Positions 54,982 to 64,000 of a stretch of DNA of 64,000 nt are shown here, one piece after another. The notes beneath the pieces were generated by a model. The model was not told the origin of the DNA, did not search any database, and saw only the letters and a list, made by a program, of their open reading frames with translations. The first letter of the stretch is position 1; the number at the start of each line of letters is the position of its first letter. Location of the stretch: the NCBI GenBank assembly GCA_020002185.1, contig CM034539.1:34053017-34117016 (forward strand). Direction: 5' to 3'. Position numbers and translations under genes: made by a program. Source of the DNA: Paraescarpia echinospica (taxonomy: Eukaryota > Annelida > Polychaeta > Sabellida > Siboglinidae).

Positions 54982-57559
54982 TATGTCTTCTTCTTCTCCT
55001 GGTAATCCACTACCGTCATTACTGATGATTTCATGGATCGTGTGGTGTTTGTTGCGTGAGCCAGGTAGGCAGTGCTGGTTGTAACTGTTTATAAAATCAT
55101 GTGCAAGTGCAAGCTAAAAACAAACAGAGTTCACTCTTAGTAAGACTTTGTTTGTGGCAGTGTCGGCAAGGCACTGCTTGAAAGCATCTAGGGAGGGAGA
55201 TTGAACTGATTGGGCGGTTAGGTTGTTCCAGGGTACTATTGTGGCTATAAAAAAGGAATGTTGGAAAGCCTGTGTTCGGGAACGTTGAACCATTAATTGG
55301 AATGGATGCCCTCTGCACCCCTCAGCTAAGAGTTGTGTGGCGCAGTAGGTACGGGCTGGCTTTGTGTATAGGCTGGCAGGGATGTCGATGAGGTCATTTT
55401 GAATTTTATGTTGAGCCTTGCCATACATCTGCGCTGTTCCAGGGGCTGCCATAAGTGCCATTGCAATTGGTGGAGCATGGAGGTTGGGCTGCCAGGCATG
55501 TCACCATAAACGTACCTGGCAGCACGCCTCTGTACCATCTCCAGTTTGTCAATGTTTCGCTTGGTGGCGGGGTCCCAAACGGCAGAAGCGTACTCTATTG
55601 TTGGTCTGATGTATATTTGATAGCAGTATGATTTAACTGGTCTGGGGCATTTGTTGGTTGTTGCGTTTAAGGAAGGCAAGGGTGCTATTGGCTTTCTTAG
55701 TGATGGCGTCCACGTGGTGGTTCCAGGACAGTTTGCTATTGATGTTGACGCCTAGGTACTTTGCTGTGTTGTGTAGGTGTTCTCCTGTAGACGCTGACAA
55801 TTGCCTAGCTTTCTGCTGTTTTGATTTGGGGATGTGGTCTATGGCTAAGGCTAATTTGTGGTCATGAATGAAATATTCTGAGAGAATGGGTTTATTTTGA
55901 TTGGTGATCCTTAAGATTTCACATTTGTCTGGGTGGAAGCTCATGAGCCAGGTCTTCTCCCATTCCTGGAGCCTATTGAGGTCCTCCTGCAGACGCACTG
56001 AGTCTTCCACGTTGCTGATTCTGCGATACAGTAGACTGTCATCTGCATACAGTTTGATGTTACGCAGTTTGATGTAAACAAGAAACAGCAGCGGTCCCAA
56101 CACAGTGCCCTGCGGGATGCCTGATAGGATGTGGGACTATTGTGGGTCTCTTTGAAAGAGCTTCCATTCACTAGAACTCTCTGTGTTCGGCTATTTAGGA
56201 ATGATTCGATCCGTTCTAGGATGTTGCCCTGGACCCTGTAGTACTGTACTTTATCGAACTCCTGAGTGTGTGTGCTAGATCGTGTAGGGTTCCTAAAAGC
56301 TGTGTCTCTGTGAATCCCTTCTTCCAGAAGCCATGCTGGGCATCTGTGAGGATATTGTGGTTATGCAAATGTGTCATGATGTGAGAGCGGACTATGTGTT
56401 CAAGGAGTTTGCATAAGACATAGGTTAGGGAGATGGGGCGGTAGTTTTCAGCTTTCCCTCTGTCGCCTTTTTTGAATGCTGGTACTACACTATTTTGCTT
56501 TAAGCCAATCAGATGGGGTGTGTTGTTGAATGGAGGCCTGGAATAGGAGGGTTTTGGCAGGGGACAGCTCATCTGCAGCTTGTTTTAGTACTCTGGTGGG
56601 GATCTCATTGAGTGCTGTGGCTTTACGTGGGTTTAATCCAGACAGGTGTTTGTTTACTCCTTTGGCGGATATGTTGATGTCTGGATAGTGTGGGATATGG
56701 GCTGGGGCCTAGGCTGGGTAGGGGGCCCTCTGGTTCTTTTGTGAATACTGACGAGAACTGATCATTTACTATTTTGGCTTGGATCTTACTGTCACTGTGT
56801 CTGACCATTTCAGGGGGGAGACTCTAACATTGTCACCGCGCTTTGATTTGACCTAAGCCCAGACCTTTTTCTTAGCACTGGAACCTCCATCTGTGATTAG
56901 ACCATTGACATAGCGGTCGTGTGCTTGTCTACAAGTATACTGCAGCTTGTCTACAAGTATACTGCAGCTTGTCTACAAGTATACTGCAGCTCGTTTTTCA
57001 AACTGCGGTACCTTTCCCATTTCTGGGTTTGCTTGGCTTGAGTGTATGCTCACTGCTTATGTTTTGCTAGGTGCTTGATGTGTGCGTTTATGGTTGGTTG
57101 CATCTAGTTGAGGTCATCTTAGTTGGAACGTGCCTGTTTGTAAGGGATTTCAGGCCTGTTCTGAGAGATTACCATATCTCTTCCACTGGCGATTCTGCTG
57201 AGAATTTGTCAAGGATTGATGATGATAGTCTGGCGGCTTCTGCCTTTATTTCTGTGATGTTTGCTTTAGACCAGAGGAAGACTATTCTCCTGGCTGGTGT
57301 GGTGCATGTGACACTAGCTATAGCCTCAAGAAGGACTGCTGCATGGTCACTCATGCCGACTATGTCCTCAATTCGATTTACAAGGGATGGTCTGTTTGTG
57401 AAAATTAGATCCAAGCAGTTTTTCTCTTGACTGTTTACATGGACTATTTGGTCCAGACCTAGGTCAGCTTTCATATTCAGAAAGAGCTCATTGAGGCATT
57501 TGGGATTACCGGATACCGAACTTTGTAAAGGGCGGGTTTGGTGGAGTCAGGCAAGTTAA
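54982..57559 (-). pseudogene. Family B non-LTR element, 3' part (end of endonuclease, RT, 3' end)
   Basis: On the minus strand the end of an AP endonuclease (LDLIFTNRPSLVNR then GMSDHAAVL, about 57,350-57,430) is followed by RT: VVPAFKKGD..AENYRPISLT (about 56,440), LGPLLFLVYI and LYADDSLLY (about 56,030-56,100). The C-terminal IRPTIEYASAVWDP and RRAARYV blocks lie at 55,330-55,620. The 3' end has gaagaagaagacatac-type short repeats at about 54,985. A 22-bp segment is tandemly tripled at 56,923-56,988, shifting the frame, and other frameshifts and stops are present. It is intronic in NEMF, sense orientation. Confidence 0.88.
56923..56988. repeat. 22-bp tandem repeat, three copies, in family B coding region
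   Basis: gcttgtctacaagtatactgca is repeated three times without change. It contains cttgtctacaag and gtatac palindromic motifs. Confidence 0.97.
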
Positions 57560-59047
57560 AGGGAATAAAACACCTATTGCTTGAATTCATATTATATTAC
57601 ATCCTGCTATCTATTTCCATGTCCACCAAGTCAAAAAATTCAATGAATTAGAAATTCCACATTGTATGCTGTGTATTCGGACATTTTCGAATATGCATAT
57701 TTTTGGTGCGCTTTTCGGGATGCCGAGATGTGACGTCACATATGACATATACTCGCATCAAGCCGATCCTTTCCATGTATTCAGAGCATCAGAATGAGTT
57801 ATTGTGCAATACTCCAATGTAATACAAACATTAGTCATCATAGAGGAACAAGCAGTTATTTTACGGTTCCACATGAATCCTAGCAAACAGATATTATATC
57901 CAACTACAGAAAGTAACGTTGTATATTTTTAAATTTATGTTGTAATTATTTATTTGCCACAAAAATATGGTAATTACATATAACGATGCATTTTTATATT
58001 TCTAAATTTTATTTATCCAAACAAATATAATGTAATGGATATATAATTTATAAATTATATATTTATTGTACAGTAATATATTGTAATTATATATGTTAAA
58101 ACAAATTGTGATTTGTCTGAATAAATAAAATTTTGAAATATAAAAATGCATCGTTATATATAATTACCATATTTTCATTTTTGTGACGAATAAATAATTA
58201 CTACAGAAATTTAAAAATATTTACAAACTGTGCATCATAGTATAAAAATGATTTGGTTTATATTACTTCGTGAAAACATAAACAAAAAAGTGTCGAGAAA
58301 ATCAATGGTTCGGTGTCAGGCTTGAGCCGGCATCGCCTGATTATAAAACAAATAAAACAAAACAAAAGTCTACCGCTTGAGCTACCGCGGTCAACGGAAT
58401 TTCGTTGACTGATTTAAGTTGTTATGATAAACTGTTCAACTCATCCTTCATATATCAATATTCTAGTGATATTATGAGATTATACACATCAGTTTCTGTA
58501 GCTGGATACAATATCTGTTTGCTATGTATGTTTATTGGTGTAGATTATCTCCTGTGGGTTGCAATCGATATAATTATTCTGAAAACGAGCCGAAGATCAG
58601 CGAAAGCCGAAACCTCGCCGGCTTATAGGCCCATTCGCATTCATTGTTTTGAAGGAAATTGGATTCACGTGGAACCGTAAGATAACTGCTTGTTCCTCTA
58701 TGATGACTAGTGTTTGTATTATATCAGAATATCGCACAATAACTCATTCTGACGCTCATTTTTATCCAAAAGCTATCCTTGTAAACGTGCTCTGAATGCA
58801 TTGAAAGGGCCGGCCTGATGTGAGTATGTGTCATGTGTGATGACACGATATCACATGATCGCCTAGCTCATTAAATTTCTATTTTCCGTGGGAATCGCTA
58901 CATAAACGGGTTTAAAATCTAATTTATGCTACAAATGTATTTTTCTGTATTTTTTTGTATATGTTGTCAAATGTTACATACAATATTAAACTTTGTGTAC
59001 ACATGGAAAACGGATTTTAGCTAATGCCTTGTTTTTATTTCCTTTAA
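57556..59047. mobile_element. TTAA-flanked foldback DNA transposon (non-autonomous) inside family B
   Basis: A 1,484-bp insert is flanked by TTAA on both sides (57,556-57,559 and 59,044-59,047). The ends are inverted: AGGGAATAAAAC on the left and AGGAAATAAAAA on the right strand. Long subterminal inverted repeats pair 57,715-57,889 with 58,661-58,845, and an inner pair joins 57,955-58,030 with 58,110-58,195. Removing the insert and one TTAA restores the family B endonuclease sequence DFNLPD. TTAA duplication is the signature of piggyBac-type transposition. No transposase is encoded, so it would have moved in trans. Confidence 0.88.
58310..58398 (-). ncRNA. tRNA-like (SINE-head-like) segment inside the TTAA element
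   Basis: On the minus strand, ggtagctcaagcggtagac resembles an A-box, and ggctcaagcctgacacc about 45 bp later resembles a B-box. The spacing is stretched and no cloverleaf is convincing. It is likely a degenerate tRNA or SINE head rather than a functional tRNA. Confidence 0.4.
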
Positions 59048-60010
59048 AGTCGTCGCATATCTAGGATGTAGCTCTGGTGTTTGATTGCATGAGGGAGGCA
59101 TTGGTCTCTCTTATGTATGTGGCCATAGCAACATCTCTGTTAGGTGGACGATAGACACCAACAACTATTACTGGTGGTTGGTTGTGTGGCATTTTGATTT
59201 TTTATGCTGATATTTCGCTTCCGGTGTGGTTTTTGTTTGCTACAGGGATGTTTTCTGCTACATTATCACCTTTAATTGCGATTAGGGTTCCACCATACCC
59301 ATCGCTAATGTTCTCATCTCTGTCTGTTCTAGATATTGTGTGATAGCCAGGTGGGAGGAATTCGGGGTCTGTTGTTGTGCTTGTGAGCTGGGTTTCTGTT
59401 GCTACTATGTCTGGGGAGATAGATTATGTGGTGAGTGCTAGCGTGTGCCGTTTAAACAAAATTATTGGGTGTTGGCTACTGGGATTCTTAGTGTGTTTTT
59501 GGTAGTAGGTGGTGTTTTGGGTGAGTTTGGTGTAGCTTTGGGTGATGAGGTGTGGAGAGGATGGCCAGGGTGGTCATGGAGTTAGTCGTGTTCAGACAGG
59601 GCACTGTATCTATTAAATAATGACACATCTGGGTGGTAAAAAAGACTTGAATCTGTGAAGTTGGGTATCCAGCATCTGTTGCATTGCCATGGGGTTTCGG
59701 TTTTTAGACCAAGGAAGAGTATAGTTGACATACCTAGGCATGATTTATAGTACCAGGTGTTGCAGTTGTCACATGCAACTGATGGATTTGTTGTGCGACT
59801 GCGTGTTCGCATATTCCACATGGGAATTTTCGTTTTCGTTTTTGTTTGGTTTTGGGTGTGTAATATGGTTGACTGGGCTCTTTGGCAGTGGCTAGGGTTC
59901 AGATCTACATCTCTGCTGGTGACGACTGTGTGATTTCCAGTTGAGGATATAGATGAAGGGCTTGTTAGTGACTCAATAGGTAGTAGAACAGAGGAGGGGA
60001 GATTAGTTCT
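59048..60010 (-). pseudogene. Family B non-LTR element, 5' part (PHD-like finger and start of endonuclease)
   Basis: A finger at 59,582-59,850 has CGIC, then after a frameshift CDNCNTWYYKSC and WQCNRC, the PHD-like arrangement found at the N-terminus of many non-LTR proteins. It is followed by endonuclease blocks, including VGVYRPPNRD at about 59,130-59,160, and the start of the GDFN strand (here DDFN) at the TTAA insertion. Several stops are present. The 5' boundary is approximate. Confidence 0.8.
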
Positions 60011-60341
60011 TATTTAATGGTTGCAAGCTATGTACTGTTAGTATTTGGTTCTTAGACTTAGTGCATTTTGATTCACAAATAGTGTTCCTGTTTATGCCAG
60101 TCTGCATTGCTGTGCCTGTGGCTGTGCATTATCTCGTCGCGCTTGAAATAAGCAACGAACTGCAAATGTTGACACAAACCAGTATTTTTATTGTATTTTT
60201 ATAATTTGCCTGGAATTATGTAAAAACTAAAATGGAATTAAAATTAATTAAAATCAGTCAGGACGGAGGTATCACATTTATGTCCATAATGACGAAACCG
60301 AGATGGGCCTGAATTCTACACAAGTGTCAAGACAACTCGGT
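60011..60341. repeat. Partial copy of the 60.3-60.9 kb foldback family
   Basis: Segments such as gcattttgattcacaaatag..gccagtctgcattgctg resemble 60,494-60,560, and the end (gaattctacacaagtgtc) resembles the terminal repeat, so this looks like half of a related element. Confidence 0.55.
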
Positions 60342-60912
60342 GTTTTAGGCATCTTGGCACTTGTGTAGAATCCGGACCCACCTCGATTTCGCTGTTAACA
60401 CTTGAGTTTTGCCTAACTTTGATACATCAGAGCATTAATTCCATCATTCAACATCATCCCAGGCATATTTATATTACAAAAATATTGTGTCTTAGGCTTA
60501 GCACACTTCTGAAGCCCAAATAGTGACCCGGTTTGCGCTAGTCTGCACCGCTGCGGTCGTGCGTTACCGCATCGCGCTCGTAAAATGAGCGATGTATCGG
60601 CGTATGTTGATGCAAACCGGGATGCTATTTATGCCTCAAAAGTGTGCTAAGTATATATTATTACATGTCTTGTTCTGTATCACGCCCTGTATCATGCCCC
60701 GATGTACCTGTATCAGCCCGATTCCGAAGGATGAAGGCTGATACAGGTACGAGGGGCATGATACAGGGTGTGATGCAGAATAAATATCATTTGCCTGGGA
60801 TAATGTTGAATAATGGAACTAACGCACTGAGATATCAAAGTTAGGCAAAACTCAAGTTATAAAGGCGAAATCAAGGTGGGTCCGGATTCTACACAAGTGC
60901 CGGCATCTTAAA
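60342..60912. mobile_element. Foldback element with ~140-bp terminal inverted repeats
   Basis: 60,346-60,480 pairs with the reverse complement of 60,775-60,908 (for example ggcacttgtgtagaatccgg and ttgagttttgcctaacttt), with about 10% mismatch. A second hairpin (60,675-60,770, centred on gattccgaagg) lies inside. It has no coding capacity. It is a MITE-like or foldback transposon in NEMF intron 1. Confidence 0.8.
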
Positions 60913-61044
60913 GTATTGCAAATTTATTTAAGGTTAATACAAAACTTCGCCGTTATAGCAGGTACACAATCCAGATGTCTGGAGACTGGACAAATCGTCG
61001 ACATGTCATAACGGCTGAGCGATAATAAGATACATTTAACTTAC

Positions 61045-61103
61045 CGTCCCTGTAATTGCGAGATGGCAGCTCTTATATCGATTGTAGTAAATCTGGATTT
61101 CAT
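61045..61103 (-). CDS. NEMF: NEMF, exon 1 (start codon)
   Basis: ATG at 61,103 opens 19 codons plus two bases, ending at donor CG|gtaagt. The product starts MKSRFTTIDIRAAISQLQG, then joins exon 2 through a split Arg codon. M-K-.-R-F-.-.-.-D-.-R-A is the standard NEMF N-terminus. Asp9 corresponds to the yeast Rqc2 Asp9 needed for CAT-tailing. Intron 1 is 6.6 kb here, filled by the family B element, its TTAA insert and foldback elements. Only about 144 bp separate the ATG from the 3' end of CR1 copy 5 upstream, so the promoter is either very compact or partly within that element. Confidence 0.94.
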
Positions 61104-61246
61104 CTTAACGGTTCAATGAATAAATTGGTACAAAGAAAATAGTATGCCAAAAGTGTAAAATGCGCCTGTTGAGAAGTTACAGTGTTGAATCTCCCCAAAT
61201 ATGGCTATGCGTGGTCGTATAATTTAAACATTAGAGGGCGCCACTG
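61104..61246 (-). promoter_or_regulatory. Putative compact NEMF 5' UTR/promoter
   Basis: This 143-bp unique stretch lies between the NEMF start codon and the upstream retroelement. I see no TATA box. Its role is inferred from position only. Confidence 0.4.
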
Positions 61247-64000
61247 TTTAACAAGATTTAACAAGATTGCCACCCAGAGAATTAACTCTAGGTGGCAGGT
61301 GGACAAGGAAGCCCTTTGGCTTATCGAGAGTCCGACCCTTTTATCTATGTGTATCCCGCCCGTCTGAGGTATGTGTCGATTTTATTTTTAAACATATTCA
61401 CGCTACTAGCACCTACACAATCAGCAGGTAATCTGTTCCATTCATTTACAGTCCTTTGTGAAAATAAAAACTTTCTTATATCCAATCTACTCTGCTCCTT
61501 TGCCAATGTAAGTTCATGTCCTCTAGTCCTTCTATCTTTCTTAACAGAGAAAAAAATATTTCTATCAATATTTTCATAACCCTTCAATATTTTAAACACT
61601 TCTATCTGATCTCCTCTCAATCTTCTGGTCTCTAGTGTTGTTAAACCGCATTTTTTAGGCGTATTTCGTAACTAAGATCCCTCAGTTTTTGTTTCATTTT
61701 AGTTGCTCTCCTCTGCACTCTTTCTAGCATATCTATGTCCTTCCTGCGATATGGCCTCCACGCTTGAATACAATATTCTAAATGAGGCCTAACTATTGTT
61801 TTGTACAGCGGTATTATTAGCTCTTTTTCCTTGTACGTTATGTTTCGCCTAATTAATCCAAGGATTTGATTTCCCTTTGAAGCTGCAATTCCGCACTGCT
61901 CTGAAACCTTCATATCAGCACTAATGGTTAACCCTAAGTCCTTTTCTTTTACAGTAGTACTTAGTACAGCACCCCCCATTGTATATTCTACCTCTTCGTT
62001 CCCATGTCCTGTGTGGAGGCATTTACATTTCCCAAAATTGAACAGCATTTGCCACTTTTCAGACCATTTGATCAACCTGTCAAGGTCATCTTGTAAATGT
62101 TGTCTATCTCCATCACTTTTAATCCTTCTAAACACTTTTGTATCATCCGCAAATTTCAACACCTTGCTTGTTATTTCATCATCCAAATCGTTGATATATA
62201 TTAAGAATAATATAGGTCCTAATACTGATCCCTGTGGTACCCCACTCAATACCGATTTCCAGTTTGAAGCCTCCCCATCAACTACTACGCGTTGTCTTCT
62301 GACAATCAGCAATTGTTCTATCCAGTTTATTATACCATTTCCTATGCCATTGGCCTTTAATTTAAGCAGTAATCTTTGATGTGGTACTTTGTCGAAAGCT
62401 TTTTGAAAATCTAAGTAGACGATATCTACTGGTGATCCCTCATCTACCCACTTAGTGATGTCTTCCAAAAAACATAACATATTTGTTAAGCATGACCTCG
62501 CTTTAAAAAAACCATGTTGAGATGGGTTAATCAAGTTTTGTTTAACAAGAAAATCCACCATGTGATCTTTAATTAGTCTTTCTAATAAATTACAAGTCAC
62601 TGATGTTAAACTCACTGGTCTATAGTTCTCTGACTTGTTTCTCGAACCTTTTTTGAATAACGGTATAATGTTTGCTTCTTTCCATTCTAAAGGAACCACT
62701 CCCTCTTCTAATGACAAGTTGAAAACTGTTGCAAGCGGTATGCTAATTTGTTCTACAATTTCCAATAGTAGTTTGGGTAGAATACCATCCACTCCAGGTG
62801 ATTTATTATCCTTCATAGCCCTTAGTTTCTTAGCTACCATTTCCGGGGTTACAATTAATTGTCCTAAATAGTCTGAATCTGCCCCCTTGAACTTAGCCTC
62901 TGGTACTGGCAGTGAACTAATATCTTCCCTGGTAAACACTGAACTAAATTACTCATTGAGGTCTTCTGCCATTAAGAATCCCTCTGATATTATATTTCCA
63001 GCACTATCTTCTAGAGGACCGACCTTATCTCGAACTTTCTGTTTGCTTCGAACATACGCATAAAAACTCTTGCTGTCATGTTTTATATTACTAGCTAATT
63101 GTTGTTCATAGCTTCTCTTTGACTTTCTAATTTCAGCTGTAGCTTGGTTAAGTGCTTCTTTATAACTGTTGTAGTCTTCATCATTTCCAGTACATCTATA
63201 TGACTTCCACATCATTTGTTTATACTTAATTTTTCTAATGGCTTCTTTCGATAAGTGTTTCGTTTTGGACCGTTTTCCTTGTTTTTTGAAGGGTACAAAT
63301 TTATTGACTATGCATTTTATTTCACTCTTTAATATATTCCAGCATTCTGTTGCCGTCTTATTTTTCAGTGTGTTATTCCAGTCTATCTTTGCTAAATATT
63401 TCCTCATGTCTTTATACCTTCCTTTGTGGAAATTTCTCCTATACTGCTTTTTACTATTCCTTTCTGATTTTGCTTTGATGGTAAAATGTATCTGGTTGTG
63501 ATCGCTACTCCCCAGTGGCTCACATATCTTGACATTGTCAACTAATTCATTATGTGAGGACAAAACTATGTCTATCACATTCTCACCCCTGGTTGGTTCT
63601 AGCACATGTTGAGAAAGGAATGTATCTTGAACTAAAACTAAAAACTTGTGGTCCTCTCTCCCCATACTCTGTAGAGATTTCCATTGTATATGCCCATGGT
63701 TAAAATCCCCCATAATAATACAGTCCCGTTTGCTTACTTCCCTTATAGCGTTTTGTATTTTGTCATTCTCTTCGATGCTTATGTTTGGACTTCGATAAAC
63801 TAACCCAACTGTTAACGTTGAGTTTCCTGTAACTATGTTACACCAAACAGCTTCTTCGCAATCTGCTTCTCTTTCTAATTTTATTTCATAAGCCTGAATA
63901 GATTCTTTAATATATAAAATAACTCCACCTCCCTTTCTTCCTATTCTATCTTTTCTAAACATTACATATCCTGTCAGTCCCAATTCAGCATCTGATATAT
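61247..64000 (-). mobile_element. CR1-like retrotransposon copy 5, runs off the right edge
   Basis: The minus-strand copy has its 3' tail (two aagatttaac units) at about 61,247-61,268, a hairpin at 61,269-61,296, and ORF2 from 61,345 upward. The remainder, including any ORF1, lies beyond the window. Confidence 0.95.
61345..63983 (-). pseudogene. CR1-like ORF2 of copy 5, best-preserved RT, two disabling changes visible
   Basis: The endonuclease part (62,949-63,983) has GGGVILYIKES, GLVYRSPNIS, MGDFNHG and GSSDHNQIHF. The RT part (61,641-62,939) is one open frame of 432 residues: NYRPVSLTSV, SQHGFFKARSC, YLDFQKAFDKVPHQ, GVPQGSVLGPILFLIYINDL, FADDTKVFRR, and the C-terminal RPHLEYCIQAW. Only a Tyr-to-stop change (TAA at 62,949) and a one-base deletion near 61,655 break the frame before the C-terminal RTVNEWNRLP block and stop at 61,345. 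This is the least damaged ORF2 here, implying a recently active family. Confidence 0.93.

Overview
The window comes from a repeat-rich animal nuclear genome, most likely a marine invertebrate and probably a spiralian. I infer this from short exons with GT-AG introns, several non-LTR retrotransposon families, tRNA-headed SINEs, abundant foldback elements and microsatellites, and a galaxin-type exon. No bacterial-style operon, rRNA or CRISPR array is present. Almost every long open frame is either a retrotransposon remnant or a tandem-repeat artefact. Three real spliced genes can be read directly.

Layout. (1) 1-4.26 kb: a decayed non-LTR element (family A, minus) whose RT domain is split by a 5'-truncated CR1-like copy. 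(2) 4.88-12.24 kb: four minus-strand exons with matching phases encode the N-terminus of a large lipid transfer protein (vitellogenin/apolipophorin/apoB superfamily). Its introns hold an RTE-like 3' fragment, SINEs, MITEs and microsatellites. The rest of the gene lies beyond the left edge. (3) 12.2-18.3 kb: intergenic, with foldback elements, a ~520-bp dispersed repeat, SINEs and tandem repeats. (4) 18.35-23.3 kb: a CR1-like element (minus) with two nested insertions, another CR1-like copy in the opposite orientation and a family A 3' fragment. (5) 23.8-51.79 kb: one giant inverted duplication centred at 35,510/35,511 inside a 57-bp minisatellite. Each arm carries a two-exon gene for a ~102-residue secreted galaxin-domain protein, the same SINEs and a ~2.2-kb tandem duplication. 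Only the right arm carries a 4.8-kb full-length CR1-like element, so the left arm preserves its empty site. The right arm ends at a 1,000-N gap (51,789-52,788). (6) 53.4-61.1 kb: exons 1-3 of NEMF (Rqc2 homologue), minus strand. Intron 1 contains a family B non-LTR element, itself interrupted by a TTAA-flanked foldback transposon. (7) 61.25-64 kb: another CR1-like copy on the minus strand, ending about 144 bp upstream of the NEMF start codon.

The genes do not form a functional system together. The informative part is the stratigraphy. Nested insertions, empty and filled sites and arm-to-arm differences give the order: tandem duplication, then SINE insertion, then inverted duplication (or allele divergence), then CR1 insertion. 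Whether the palindrome is genomic or an assembly join of two haplotypes cannot be settled from sequence alone. The 1,000-N gap, roughly 2% exon divergence between arms and the missing downstream NEMF exons all make an assembly artefact a serious possibility. Splice sites, repeat boundaries and identity estimates were read by eye and are approximate where stated.
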